DNA of 64,000 nt, taken from the NCBI GenBank assembly GCA_027355725.1, contig DAIEHI010000084.1, positions 29,526-93,525 on the forward strand. The letters are read 5' to 3'. Shown one piece after another: positions 29,755 through 38,705 of this stretch. Origin of the DNA: Acidimicrobiaceae bacterium. GTDB lineage: Bacteria; Actinomycetota; Acidimicrobiia; Acidimicrobiales; RAAP-2. A program made the translations under genes and the position numbers. Position 1 is the first letter of the stretch; every line of letters starts with the position of its first letter. The notes beneath the pieces were generated by a model that worked only from the letters and a program-made list of their open reading frames with translations, was not told the origin of the DNA and did no database searches.

Positions 29755-30375
29755 TTACTTCGCTTCTCGTGCGAAGGATTGCTGATTACTACGTTCGGTG
29801 GTCAACAAACTGTCAATCCACGCGAGGTCCAACTCGACACCTTTGGCGGCGTGATCCATCACGCTGCGTGCGTAGGGGTCGAGTTGTTCGTTATCGGCAC
29901 CCGCACGTACTTCGGCGAGTCGCCCAACGAGGTCGGTCCTGCGTCGCTCGAGTAGACCGACGCGAAGACTGGGCGTGAGGTACTTGGCGAGCGCCATGCG
30001 CAGGGAGAAGTTCTTGCTGTCATCAAGAGTGGCGGGGTCCGCGAGCAAGCGCACGAATTCGAGTCGGCCGCGTTCGGTGATTCGATAGACCTTTCGTCCT
30101 CGGCGACCAATACCGGGGGTTGCTCGAAGTGAGCGAAGCGACGCCCGTTCGCCCGAGAGAGAACCAGTCGAGAGCGAACTGGTGCGCGGTTCACTGGTGG
30201 TGACCGCTTCAACGAAGCCGAAACGCTCTAGGCGCGCGAGGGCGGGGTAGATGGAACCGAACGAGACATTGGCCCACACGCCCAAACGGTCGCGCAATTG
30301 CGAACGGACCTCGTAGCCGTGGTGATCACGGTCCATCAAGAGGCCAAGGATGGCGATATCCAACACGCGAACCAT
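29755..30375 (-). CDS. PadR-family transcriptional regulator
   Basis: A 206-residue regulator with an N-terminal winged helix, LDIAILGLLMDRDHHGYEV then GSIYPALARLERFGFVE, the PadR hallmark. The wing is extended by a Ser/Arg-rich insertion (about residues 60-90) before KVYRITERGRLEF. The C-terminal part is helical and suits dimerisation. Two tandem ATG codons (30378, 30375) make the start uncertain by one residue. A perfect 14-bp palindrome directly upstream is a likely operator. It forms a two-gene unit with ino1. Confidence 0.88.
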   Translation of the reverse strand: MVRVLDIAILGLLMDRDHHGYEVRSQLRDRLGVWANVSFGSIYPALARLERFGFVEAVTTSEPRTSSLSTGSLSGERASLRSLRATPGIGRRGRKVYRITERGRLEFVRLLADPATLDDSKNFSLRMALAKYLTPSLRVGLLERRRTDLVGRLAEVRAGADNEQLDPYARSVMDHAAKGVELDLAWIDSLLTTERSNQQSFAREAK

Positions 30376-30383
30376 CATATCAC

Positions 30384-30397
30384 TTCGATATATCGAA
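30384..30397. promoter_or_regulatory. Palindrome upstream of padR, candidate operator
   Basis: TTCGATATATCGAA is a perfect 14-bp palindrome six bases from the padR start region. It lies in the spacer between padR and the divergent DUF5318 gene. PadR proteins usually bind such AT-rich inverted repeats and autorepress. Confidence 0.6.
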
Positions 30398-30452
30398 CTT
30401 GACGTTGTGACGGTCTGCGCGTATTTGGAGGCGGGCGGTAGTCTCACCCCTA

Positions 30453-30881
30453 ATGGATAAGACGTTTCGCACCAGCACCGCCGACGGAGCCGTTGTCGAA
30501 TTTGGCCTGGTTCGCCACGCGTTGTTGGCAAAGTTGGCGGCGGGAACCCTACGACACTCAGACATCTGTGATGCGCATCCCGAGCTCATGCGCGCGGCGA
30601 AGAACATTGGTCGCTCGACCGGCGAGACCTGTCCGGTCTGTGGCGACGCGGAACTCGTTGAGGTGACGTATGTCTTTGGCGCACGTCTGCCGGCTGGTGG
30701 GACGTGTCCGACCTCTCGCCAAGAACTTTCGAAGCTCGAGCGCCGAGAAGAGCCGGTGCAGTGCTACGCGGTAGAGGTGTGTGTGGCGTGTGCCTTTCAT
30801 CACCTGGTGCGCAAGTGGTCAGCCGGTGGCCGCCAGGCCCGACGTACCCCCGTTCGCCAACAGCGAAAGGTTGGCGAATGA
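30453..30881 (+). CDS. DUF5318 zinc-ribbon-like protein
   Basis: A 142-residue protein with Cys pairs CPVCGD (about residue 60) and VCVACAFHH (about 110), suggesting a zinc ribbon. It matches the DUF5318 family by pattern and by position next to padR-ino1, as Rv0049 in Mycobacterium tuberculosis. Its function is unknown. The stop codon overlaps the panB ATG by four bases. It is divergent from padR. Confidence 0.8.
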   Translation: MDKTFRTSTADGAVVEFGLVRHALLAKLAAGTLRHSDICDAHPELMRAAKNIGRSTGETCPVCGDAELVEVTYVFGARLPAGGTCPTSRQELSKLERREEPVQCYAVEVCVACAFHHLVRKWSAGGRQARRTPVRQQRKVGE

Positions 30882-31699
30882 CCCTGAGCGCCCCCCAGAT
30901 CCGGGGTCGTAAGCGACGAAATGGCGCGGATGCACTCGTCATGGTCACGGCATACGACGAGCCCGGTGCGCGCTACGCCGATGCGGCAGGGGTTGACATC
31001 TTGCTGGTTGGTGACTCAATGGCGAACGTCGTGATGGGCCAACCCGACACGCTGCACCTGAGCGTCGAGGAAATGTGTCATCACGTTCGCGCGGTCGCCG
31101 CCGCGACTCCACGGGCACACATCGTTGCCGATATGCCGTGGTTGAGTTATCACGTTGATGTCGCAGACAGTGTGCGAAACGCCGCATCGCTCGTACGAGC
31201 GGGCGCGCGCAGCGTGAAACTCGAGGGCGGACGCGTGCGTCGAGAAGTGGTGCGAGCGATTCTGGACGCGGAGATCCCCGTCATGGGACATCTCGGACTG
31301 ACTCCTCAGAGCGTGCTGAGTTTTGGTGGTTTCAAAGTCCAGGCGAAGACGCGCGCCGCCGCGGAGTGGTTGGTGAAGGACGCCACGGTCCTCCAAGATG
31401 AAGGTGTCTACGCAATCGTGATCGAAGGAGTCCCCAGTGTTGTCGGGACAAAAGTTACCGAGGCGCTGGAGATTCCCACCATCGGCATCGGTGCTGGCCC
31501 CGACACTGACGGCCAAGTGCTCGTCTTTCACGATTTGCTCGGGATGACGAAACGAAATCCAGCGAAGTTCGTTCGCCAATACGCAGACTTAGGTTCCCTG
31601 ATCACGAACGCTATTGGTGAGTACGCCCGCGACGTGCGCGACGGGTCGTTCCCTGGCCCCGACGAGGCGTACGACAACCCAGAAGGTCTCTTCGACTAG
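30878..31699 (+). CDS. panB: 3-Methyl-2-oxobutanoate hydroxymethyltransferase
   Basis: A 273-residue TIM-barrel enzyme for the first committed step of pantothenate and CoA synthesis. The family motifs are VTAYDEPGARYADAAGVD, LVGDSMANVVMG with the metal-binding Asp, VKLEGG, MGHLGLTPQSV and TIGIGAG. I start at ATG 30878, coupled to the DUF5318 stop; the reading frame left of it is antisense-like. In mycobacteria this slot between Rv0049 and rpsF is held by ponA1, so panB is a local substitution. Confidence 0.94.
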   Translation: MTLSAPQIRGRKRRNGADALVMVTAYDEPGARYADAAGVDILLVGDSMANVVMGQPDTLHLSVEEMCHHVRAVAAATPRAHIVADMPWLSYHVDVADSVRNAASLVRAGARSVKLEGGRVRREVVRAILDAEIPVMGHLGLTPQSVLSFGGFKVQAKTRAAAEWLVKDATVLQDEGVYAIVIEGVPSVVGTKVTEALEIPTIGIGAGPDTDGQVLVFHDLLGMTKRNPAKFVRQYADLGSLITNAIGEYARDVRDGSFPGPDEAYDNPEGLFD

Positions 31700-31730
31700 C
31701 CGAAATTGGCGCTGTGCACTAGAGTTGTCT

Positions 31731-31796
31731 TTCCCACAAGCGTGGGAAGCAGCAAATGAACCCTGCTCTGTTTTCCGCAGAGCCCGGCCTAGCCGG
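31731..31796 (+). promoter_or_regulatory. Structured rpsF leader, S6:S18-type
   Basis: Three hairpins can be drawn before rpsF: 31731-31748 (7-bp stem), 31765-31783 (GCTCTG/CAGAGC with loop TTTTCCG) and 31784-31796 (CCGGC/GCCGG). The known S6:S18 autoregulatory leader presents an unpaired CCG next to a stem; the CCG in the second loop fits. The assignment is by pattern only. Confidence 0.5.
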
Positions 31797-31818
31797 ACCA
31801 GAGGGAAAGGAAACGGCC

Positions 31819-32139
31819 ATGAGGCCCTATGAAACCATGATTGTGTTCGACACCGCTGTCGACGCACAGGCCATCCAAATCGCTCTCGACCGAGCATTGG
31901 AGACCATTAGAACAAATGAAGGAAACCCTGGTGCTATCGACCGTTGGGGGAAGCGTCCCTTGGCGTACGAGATCAACAAGCGCAAAGAGGGTTACTACGT
32001 TCTGGTGGAGTTCAGTGGCGAATCGACGACGGTTGTTGAACTCGATCGAATTCTGACTCTCTCTGACGAAGTCCTTCGCTTCAAGATTCTTCGACGCAAC
32101 GAACGAGCGAACGCCAGCCGTGTTACGGCTCAGGCGTAA
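31819..32139 (+). CDS. rpsF: Small-subunit ribosomal protein bS6
   Basis: A 106-residue protein with the bS6 core RPYETMIVFD at its N-terminus, WGKRPLAYEINKRKEGYY in the middle and VLRFKILR near the end. It pairs with bS18 on the 30S platform. I start at ATG 31819, preceded by AAGGA, rather than at an ATG 21 codons upstream that lies in the leader hairpins. It heads the rpsF-ssb-rpsR-rplI operon. Confidence 0.96.
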   Translation: MRPYETMIVFDTAVDAQAIQIALDRALETIRTNEGNPGAIDRWGKRPLAYEINKRKEGYYVLVEFSGESTTVVELDRILTLSDEVLRFKILRRNERANASRVTAQA

Positions 32140-32171
32140 GTTCGGGCGCTTAGCGAATCTAAGGAGAAGAA

Positions 32172-32627
32172 ATGGCAGATAACACCATTACCGTTGTCGG
32201 GAACGTCACCCGTGACCCCGAGCTCAAGTTCTTGAACAGCGGACAAGCGGCGCTGCGACTCTCAGTTGCGGTGAACCGTCGCTGGCAGAATCGCCAGACC
32301 CAGGAATGGGAAGAGCGCGTCTCATACTTCGAGGTCGTTGGCTACGGTGCAATGGCTGAGAACGTCGCCAACTCCGTCCAAAAGGGCGCGCGCGTCATCG
32401 TGAGCGGGCGCCTGGAGCAGCGAAGCTGGGAGACCGAGAACGGTGACAAGCGTTCAATCGTTGAGATCAACGCCGATGAGATCGCCCCTTCGCTTCGCTA
32501 CGCCACCGCCGTTGTCACCAAGACGCCTCGCGCTGAAGGTGGCAATTTTCAATCCAATGACCGACCAGCCGCTGCACCGCGCTCGAACGAGCCGAGCAGC
32601 TACGCCTTTGATGAGGAGCCTTTCTAA
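32172..32627 (+). CDS. ssb: Single-stranded DNA-binding protein
   Basis: A 151-residue SSB with an OB fold ([20 protein letters not shown] through the aromatic residues of the WQNRQTQEW loop). The disordered tail ends EEPF rather than the usual DDDIPF, which is still an acidic-hydrophobic tip for partner proteins. It lies between rpsF and rpsR as in most bacteria, with a TAATG junction to rpsR. Confidence 0.96.
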   Translation: MADNTITVVGNVTRDPELKFLNSGQAALRLSVAVNRRWQNRQTQEWEERVSYFEVVGYGAMAENVANSVQKGARVIVSGRLEQRSWETENGDKRSIVEINADEIAPSLRYATAVVTKTPRAEGGNFQSNDRPAAAPRSNEPSSYAFDEEPF

Positions 32628-33067
32628 TGCCACGTATTAATAACCCCAAGCCACCAAAGCGCGCGCCGAAGATTGACACCCGCCGCGGCGCGAAGAAGAA
32701 GCCCTGTTCGTTCTGTCAGCACGGTGTTGGCACCGTTGACTATAAGGACCTCGCGCAGCTTCGCAAGTACATCTCGGACCGCGGCAAGATTCGCGGACGC
32801 AAAGTGTCTGGCAACTGCCAGCAACACCAGCGCGACGTCACCGACGCAATCAAGACCGCACGTGAACTGGCGCTACTGCCTTACACGCAGCGCACCGTGA
32901 CCGAGCGTCGCGGTGGACGCGGGAACCGTGATGACCGCGGCCCGCGCGGCCCGCGACCCGAGCGTGAGAACGCCGAGGCCGACGTCGAGACCAACGTGTT
33001 GCTCGAAGACGCCGGTGAGGCGGCAGAAGTGTTTGAGACCGAGCTTGCCGAGGAGGTCAGCGAATGA
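32627..33067 (+). CDS. rpsR: Small-subunit ribosomal protein bS18 with long C-terminal tail
   Basis: A 146-residue protein. Residues 1-90 are bS18 of the Cys-containing (zinc-type) form, with [10 protein letters not shown], the [18 protein letters not shown] helix region and CQQHQRDV. Beyond the usual end the chain runs on for about 55 residues: an Arg/Gly-rich part ([15 protein letters not shown]) and then a strongly acidic part ([19 protein letters not shown]). Typical bS18 is about 75-90 residues. The tail is in frame up to the rplI overlap (ATGA). Confidence 0.93.
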   Translation: MPRINNPKPPKRAPKIDTRRGAKKKPCSFCQHGVGTVDYKDLAQLRKYISDRGKIRGRKVSGNCQQHQRDVTDAIKTARELALLPYTQRTVTERRGGRGNRDDRGPRGPRPERENAEADVETNVLLEDAGEAAEVFETELAEEVSE

Positions 33068-33510
33068 AAGTCCTGCTACGTAGCGACGTCGTTGGTGTAG
33101 GTCGCCGCGGCGACATCGTCGATGTGAAGTCGGGGTACGCCCGAAACTTCCTGTTACCGACCGGCGCAGCCCTGAAGGCCAACGAGACCATGGAGATCCA
33201 AGCGGCCTCTATGCGCAAGGCCCGTGACATCCGCGACGCTCAGAGTCGAGGCGCCGCCGAGACCCAGCGTTCGATCATCGAGCAGGCGAGCATCACGGTG
33301 GCGGCTCGCGCAAGCGCCAATGGACGATTGTTCGGATCGGTCACAGAAGCCGACATCGTCAACGCGATTCGCACCGCGACCAATATCTCGCTGGACCGTC
33401 ACATGATTCAGATGGCTGAGCACTTGAAGGAAGTCGGTGCAGCCACGGTCAATGTGGTGCTCTTCGACGGTGTTGTTGCCACTGTCAACGTGGACTTCGT
33501 AGCCAAGTAA
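33064..33510 (+). CDS. rplI: Large-subunit ribosomal protein bL9
   Basis: A 148-residue protein with the bL9 N-terminal domain [31 protein letters not shown], a long connecting helix and the C-terminal domain starting near [12 protein letters not shown]. It starts in a four-base overlap with rpsR and closes the operon before a strong hairpin. Confidence 0.96.
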   Translation: MKVLLRSDVVGVGRRGDIVDVKSGYARNFLLPTGAALKANETMEIQAASMRKARDIRDAQSRGAAETQRSIIEQASITVAARASANGRLFGSVTEADIVNAIRTATNISLDRHMIQMAEHLKEVGAATVNVVLFDGVVATVNVDFVAK

Positions 33511-33534
33511 CAACAACCTAACGCTGTGTTGTAG

Positions 33535-33559
33535 CTGCCGGGGCCTCGCGCCCCGGCAG
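33535..33559 (+). terminator. Probable terminator after rplI
   Basis: A perfect 10-bp GC-rich stem (CTGCCGGGGC with GCCCCGGCAG) and 5-base loop, followed by TTCT. The U-run is short, so read-through into dnaB is possible. Confidence 0.7.
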
Positions 33560-33609
33560 TTCTCATGTCACAGCCCCGTGCAAGATTCGTAGCGAAGTTA
33601 GGCACAGGA

Positions 33610-33654
33610 TTATCCCCATGTTGTTGTTCTTGCGACACACAGCAGTTATCGACA
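33610..33654 (+). promoter_or_regulatory. Two near-consensus DnaA boxes before dnaB
   Basis: TTATCCCCA at 33610-33618 and TTATCGACA at 33646-33654 each match eight of nine positions of TTATCCACA, in the same orientation and 36 bases apart, in the short spacer upstream of dnaB. Confidence 0.45.
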
Positions 33655-33669
33655 ACCGTTGAGGTTCTT

Positions 33670-35037
33670 ATGACGCAGATTGAGACCGAGCGCAGTCGAC
33701 CATCCTCGGGTGGTGGACGAATACCCCCCAGTGCCATTGAGGTGGAGGAATCGCTCATTGGAGCGATGCTGCTCTCCCAAGAGGCGGTGAGTGTTGCCTA
33801 CGAGACAGTCCAGGCCGAGGACTTCTATCGACCACTGCATGGACAGATATTCAGCGCCATCGTCGCGCTCGCGAACGCGGGCGAGCCCGTTGACTATGTG
33901 ACGGTGCAGGCCAAGCTGCAAGAACGCGGTGCCGTCGCGGTCGAACTCGGGGTGCTGTCATCGCTGCAGATGAACACACCCTCGGCCTCAAGCGCGCAGC
34001 ACTACGCAGAGATCGTGCGCGAGAAGGCCCAACAGCGGCGACTCATTTCGGTCGCGGGTGAGATTGTTGACGACGCCTACGTGGCGACTGAGGACGTGGT
34101 CGGGCTCATTGACGAGGCGGAGCGCAAGATCAACGAGATCGGTGACAATCGCAGGATCGATTCGGTCTCACCGCTCCAGCGACTGCTGTTGAACGAGGCG
34201 GATATCCTCGAACAGCGAGGTGAGACCAGGGGGCAGTTCAATGGTCTAGAAACGGGTTACAAGTCCCTTGACCTGGTCCTGCAGGGACTGCAGCCCAACA
34301 GCCTCACCATCGTTGGCGCGCGACCCGCCATGGGTAAGACGGCCTTCGCGCTCGGCATCTTGGTGCACGTCGGTGCGGTGGTCCAGCGCCCGGCGCTCTT
34401 CTTCTCTCTCGAGATGAGTCGTCAGGAACTCGCTGAGCGAATCCTCGCGTCGACAGCGCGCATCGACTCCTCACGACTTCGAACGGGTGATCTGAGCGAC
34501 GCGGACTGGAACAGGGCGCACGAAGCTTTTGGCTACCTTCAGTCCGCCAAGGTCTTCATCGACGACAACCCCAGTCTGACCGTGATGGACGTTCGCGCGC
34601 GCGCGCGTCGCATCAAGCAACAAAACGGTGATTTGGGCGTAGTCATCATTGACTACCTGCAACTCATGAGCTCACGCGGACGCGCGGAGAACCGACAGGT
34701 CGAGGTCTCTGAGATGAGCCGTTCGCTCAAGATCCTGGCCAGAGAACTGGGCTGTCCCGTGATCGCCCTTTCGCAGCTCTCGAGAAAACTCGAAGAACGC
34801 GCCGACAAGCGGCCTATGATGAGCGACTTGCGTGAATCGGGCTCCTTGGAGCAGGACGCGGACGTGGTGCTGTTCCTGTTTCGACCCGAGCAGTACGGCG
34901 AGGTGGCCAATGACAAGAAGTCCGAGGCCGAGGTCATCGTAGGAAAGAACCGCAACGGCCCCACTCGGACCGCTCATTTGACGTGGCGCGGGGAGTTCGC
35001 GCGCTTTGACAATGTGGCCGAGGCTCGAGAAATCTAA
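33670..35037 (+). CDS. dnaB: Replicative DNA helicase
   Basis: A 455-residue hexameric helicase. The N-terminal DnaG-binding domain begins near PSAIEVEESLIGAMLLS. The RecA-like domain has Walker A GARPAMGKTA (about residue 220), FFSLEMSRQELAERI, and Walker B GVVIIDYLQLM. The later SDLRESGSLEQDADVV arginine-finger region is intact. No intein interrupts it, unlike some mycobacteria. I start at ATG 33670 with GAGG upstream. Its loader is expected to be DciA (10026-10325). Confidence 0.97.
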   Translation: MTQIETERSRPSSGGGRIPPSAIEVEESLIGAMLLSQEAVSVAYETVQAEDFYRPLHGQIFSAIVALANAGEPVDYVTVQAKLQERGAVAVELGVLSSLQMNTPSASSAQHYAEIVREKAQQRRLISVAGEIVDDAYVATEDVVGLIDEAERKINEIGDNRRIDSVSPLQRLLLNEADILEQRGETRGQFNGLETGYKSLDLVLQGLQPNSLTIVGARPAMGKTAFALGILVHVGAVVQRPALFFSLEMSRQELAERILASTARIDSSRLRTGDLSDADWNRAHEAFGYLQSAKVFIDDNPSLTVMDVRARARRIKQQNGDLGVVIIDYLQLMSSRGRAENRQVEVSEMSRSLKILARELGCPVIALSQLSRKLEERADKRPMMSDLRESGSLEQDADVVLFLFRPEQYGEVANDKKSEAEVIVGKNRNGPTRTAHLTWRGEFARFDNVAEAREI

Positions 35038-35131
35038 TTGTTCAGGCTCGAATAATGATTACGTTGGTCATATTGAGAGTAATTACTGACATCATCTAAG
35101 GTTGCCTCGACATACGAACGCTAGGCGGAGC

Positions 35132-37501
35132 ATGGACGAGCAGAGCGAAGTCCGACAAGGCCGGTCCTCTCTGTGGCTATGGGCGCTTGGCATCGGCCTC
35201 GCGTCGATAATCCCATATTTCGCTGTTTCGAACGAGACCTTTCGCAGTGGTGTGTACTCCGGGTTCGGTGTCGCATCGGTGCTAGCAGTCCTGCTTGGAG
35301 TGCGCGTCAATAAACCAGCGGCGCGAAGTGGTTGGTACTTCATAGCGCTGTCTGGAGGATGCTTCGCGCTTGGTGATGCGTTGAGCGAATTTTCGATATC
35401 GGTCGTCCACCAAGGTGCGGGGGCGGTCTCGTACGCCAACGTGTTCTATCTCGCGGGTTACCCCCTCCTCTTCTTGGGCGTGGCGAGAATCACCCGGCGA
35501 CAGATAAAGGCGCCGTGGCGCGAAGAACGCGCTGATTCAGGCATCGTCGCACTGGGCGCGCTCGCGCTCCTCTGGCAGCTCTTGATGTCGCCGTATTTAC
35601 ATGACACCCTGACCTCGAACGTGGTGAAGTTCGTGGACATGGCCTATCCAGTCATGGACGTCGTGCTCATCTACATCGTGGCGCGCACGTTGTTCCTCGC
35701 GCGCCGTCGCAGTGGACACCTGCGACTCATCATGTCGGCGATGGTCATGATGTTTGCGGCGGACTTCGTCTACGACGTGCTCGCCCTGCACGGCCACTAC
35801 ACCCAAGGCAACGCTGTCGACGCCCTCTACTTGGCTCAATACGTACTCATCGCCATGGCTGCGCTGCACCCCTCGACTGGCGAAGAACCGCCAATCGGTG
35901 CCAACGCCAACATTCGAAACGGTTACGTTCGAAGTCAAGTACCCCTGGTAGTGCTCGCGGGACTAACACCTCCCGCGACGATGATCGTGGCGACACTCAC
36001 AGGTGCGCGCGTGAACGTAGTCGTCATGTCGATCATCTTCATTGCGGTGTTCTCGCTGTCGGGATTTCGAATCGGGTGGCTCATCAAACGCATCAGCGCG
36101 CAGTCGACGCAGTTGGAGAAGAACCTTCGTGAACTGAAGGTCTCATACCGTCAACGAGACGACCTTGAGGCGAACCTCTGGCATCAGGCATTGCACGATC
36201 CCCTCACCGGTCTTGCGAATCGGTCACTGCTCGAAGACCGACTCGCACTCGCTCGTGCGCGGGTTATCCGCCAGGGTGGCATGGCGGCGGTGCTCATGCT
36301 CGATCTCGATGACTTCAAGGACGTGAACGACACCCAGGGGCATCTGGTGGGTGACCAGCTGCTCATCGCGATCGCTCGACGACTCGCGGCGGTCACGCGT
36401 GCGTCGGACACGTTGTGCCGCTTCGGTGGTGACGAGTTTGTCTACTTGGCTGAGGGGTTGGACACGCGAGAGGAACTCGAGGAATTGGGCGCGAGGATAA
36501 TCAGCGAGTTCGTCGAGCCGTTCATCATTGGCGATCTGTTACTTGAACAGCACGCGAGCATCGGCATTGTGGTCTGTGACGAGCAGAGCGACCACGACGC
36601 GGATTACATTCGCGACGCGGACGCGGCGATGTACATGGCGAAGAAGCAGCGCGCGGGGAGTTATGTCGTCTTCACGCCCGACATGCGCGAGCGTGCGATG
36701 AGCGACTTCTCGTTGGTGCAAGAGCTTCGTGTCGCGCTGACGCGCGGCAACTTGTCGATTCACTACCAACCGATCATCGACCTTAGAACCGTTGAGATCG
36801 TTGGTTTCGAAGCGTTGATGCGATGGCATCACCCCGAGCGCGGTTGGGTACCTCCGGACACCTTCATACCTTTGGCCGAGAAGAGTGATCTGATCTTCGA
36901 CTTGGGCAGGTTCGCATTGCGCGAAGCGATGGCCACGGCCAGTTCGTGGGCTCAGTTGGCGTCATCGTCGCGCCAACCCTTCGTCGCTGTCAACCTCTCG
37001 CCACGCCAGTTCCACGATGCGAGCACGTTGGACTTGATCCAATCAATCCTGGAAGAGCACGCGTTCGAGCCCGGTCGACTCGTCGTCGAGGTCACCGAGT
37101 ACACGGCACTGCTCGACACCACTGAGACCGTCAAGGTCATCGCGCGGCTGGCGAGCCTCGGGGTCGACCTGGCGCTCGACGACTTCGGGACCGGGTACTC
37201 GTCACTTTCGCATCTGACGATGCTTCGTCCCGCCTACATCAAAGTCGACCGGTCGTTCATCAGCCCAGCGGTGCCCAGTAGTCAAAATGACACGTTGCTC
37301 GAGGCCATAGTCTCACTCGGCCATAAGCTCGCCATCTCGCTCCTCGCCGAGGGGGTGGAGACGCGTGACCAGTTCCAGAGGTTGCGCGCACTGGGTTGTG
37401 AATTCGCACAGGGCTTTGTTGTCTCGCCGGCGTTGCCCGCGAATGAGTTGGCCGAATTGTTCGACCGAGCCTTCGCCCAGTCGCTCGAGGCGAACGTCTG
37501 A
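35132..37501 (+). CDS. Membrane GGDEF-EAL cyclic-di-GMP protein
   Basis: A 789-residue protein with eight or more membrane spans in residues 1-310, then a coiled linker, a GGDEF domain with RFGGDEF (about 440) and an EAL domain. EAL has GFEALMRW, VNLSPRQF, VEVTEYTAL, DDFGTGYSSL, YIKVDRSF and AEGVET. All the usual metal and base residues look present, so it may both make and degrade c-di-GMP. The membrane part resembles the 7TM sensor type but I cannot name its signal. I start at ATG 35132; a TTG ten codons upstream is possible. The 94 bases before it hold only a short palindrome. Confidence 0.9.
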   Translation: MDEQSEVRQGRSSLWLWALGIGLASIIPYFAVSNETFRSGVYSGFGVASVLAVLLGVRVNKPAARSGWYFIALSGGCFALGDALSEFSISVVHQGAGAVSYANVFYLAGYPLLFLGVARITRRQIKAPWREERADSGIVALGALALLWQLLMSPYLHDTLTSNVVKFVDMAYPVMDVVLIYIVARTLFLARRRSGHLRLIMSAMVMMFAADFVYDVLALHGHYTQGNAVDALYLAQYVLIAMAALHPSTGEEPPIGANANIRNGYVRSQVPLVVLAGLTPPATMIVATLTGARVNVVVMSIIFIAVFSLSGFRIGWLIKRISAQSTQLEKNLRELKVSYRQRDDLEANLWHQALHDPLTGLANRSLLEDRLALARARVIRQGGMAAVLMLDLDDFKDVNDTQGHLVGDQLLIAIARRLAAVTRASDTLCRFGGDEFVYLAEGLDTREELEELGARIISEFVEPFIIGDLLLEQHASIGIVVCDEQSDHDADYIRDADAAMYMAKKQRAGSYVVFTPDMRERAMSDFSLVQELRVALTRGNLSIHYQPIIDLRTVEIVGFEALMRWHHPERGWVPPDTFIPLAEKSDLIFDLGRFALREAMATASSWAQLASSSRQPFVAVNLSPRQFHDASTLDLIQSILEEHAFEPGRLVVEVTEYTALLDTTETVKVIARLASLGVDLALDDFGTGYSSLSHLTMLRPAYIKVDRSFISPAVPSSQNDTLLEAIVSLGHKLAISLLAEGVETRDQFQRLRALGCEFAQGFVVSPALPANELAELFDRAFAQSLEANV

Positions 37502-37520
37502 GTGACGCCCGGTAGTTCGC

Positions 37521-38297
37521 CTATTTGGGTTGCATGCGGATGCCTGCGTCGATGCGAATCGACTCGGCGTTCATGTAACTGTTCGAAAGCAGTTCGAGTG
37601 CGAGCGACGCGAACTCCTCGGAGTATCCGAGGCGCTTGGGGAAGAGGACGCCCGCGCCGAGGCGAGCCTTGAACTCATCGGATTGGGGACCCGTGCCGTA
37701 GATCGGCGTATCGATCAGTCCTGGAAGGATGCAGTTCGCTCGAACGCCGATGGGCGCTATGTCACGAGCGAGCGGCAAGGTGAGACCTACGACACCACCC
37801 TTGGATGACGAGTACGCCACTTGACCGATCTGACCGTCTTCGGCCGCGACTGATGCAGTGTTCACAATTGCACCACGCATGCCATCGGCATCGGGCGTGT
37901 TGTGGCTCATCGCCGTAGCCGCCAGGCGGCACACGTTGAAGGTACCGATCAGGTTGATCTCGATGACCTTGCGATAGAGCTCGAGGTCGTGGGCCGAGGA
38001 GTACTCGCCGTCTTTGCCAATTGTGCGCGTGGCCCATCCAATGCCGGCACAGTTCACCGCACTCCATAGCGGCGCCATGGCCTTGGCTGCCTCAATGGCG
38101 GCGATCACTTGGTCGGTGCTGGTCACGTCGCAGTGCGCGTAAGCGCCACCAATCTCTTGGGCAACGTGGTTCCCGCGCTCGTCGTTGAGGTCAGCGACGA
38201 CCACCTTCACGCCTCGCGCCGCGAGGGCGCGCGCCGTGGCCTCACCGAGGCCTGATGCTCCGCCGGTGACGACGGCTGATGTGTTGTTGAGTTCCAT
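37521..38297 (-). CDS. Short-chain dehydrogenase/reductase (3-hydroxyacyl-CoA dehydrogenase-like)
   Basis: A 258-residue SDR with the NAD(P) motif [20 protein letters not shown], the catalytic Ser in [12 protein letters not shown] and YSSSKGG (Tyr-x3-Lys). The sequence is closest in style to the type II 3-hydroxyacyl-CoA dehydrogenase group, judged from [12 protein letters not shown] and [14 protein letters not shown]. The stop lies 20 bases from the c-di-GMP gene stop (convergent). Substrate is inferred from family style only. Confidence 0.85.
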   Translation of the reverse strand: MELNNTSAVVTGGASGLGEATARALAARGVKVVVADLNDERGNHVAQEIGGAYAHCDVTSTDQVIAAIEAAKAMAPLWSAVNCAGIGWATRTIGKDGEYSSAHDLELYRKVIEINLIGTFNVCRLAATAMSHNTPDADGMRGAIVNTASVAAEDGQIGQVAYSSSKGGVVGLTLPLARDIAPIGVRANCILPGLIDTPIYGTGPQSDEFKARLGAGVLFPKRLGYSEEFASLALELLSNSYMNAESIRIDAGIRMQPK

Positions 38298-38370
38298 GGA
38301 TACTCCTGTCTAAGGGCCAGCAAGGCTCTGCTCGACCGTACTTGAGTCGAGCAGACAACACCAGTCTGGC

Positions 38371-38568
38371 CTAGTGGACGGGGTCGGTCGTGCGAGCAGG
38401 ATCCTTGCTGAGTGGGGCCTCGGTGACCCGCGGGTTCTTTCGAGCGTTGCGTCGATAGGCGATTTCAAGTTGGAGCGCGAGCACAGGAAGCGCTACTCCC
38501 ACCGCAATGGCTGAAACAAAGGCGCTGGCGGAGAAGAAGGTTGCGAACACGTGGACCTCTTTCGACAT
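38371..38568 (-). CDS. Small one-span membrane protein (hypothetical)
   Basis: A 65-residue frame with one hydrophobic span at about residues 10-35 (FFSASAFVSAIAVGVALP) and a basic tail. It occupies the 408-base gap between the SDR and rlmN genes, where nothing else is seen. No Shine-Dalgarno is evident, and family and function are unknown. It may not be expressed. Confidence 0.35.
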   Translation of the reverse strand: MSKEVHVFATFFSASAFVSAIAVGVALPVLALQLEIAYRRNARKNPRVTEAPLSKDPARTTDPVH

Positions 38569-38705
38569 TGGAAGTGGGGCCAGTGTGTCTGTGTCATTGA
38601 AGAGTCACTCGAGAGGACTCGAAGGTCTTGCTAAGAATCGTCAGGCGGCATCAGGGACGAAGTCTCGAGTGACGCGGGACCGACCCAGTCCCCTAGCGTG
38701 GAGAG

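Noticed and set aside
33670..35037. An intein in dnaB, as in some mycobacteria.
   Set aside because: The helicase motifs are continuous at normal spacing.
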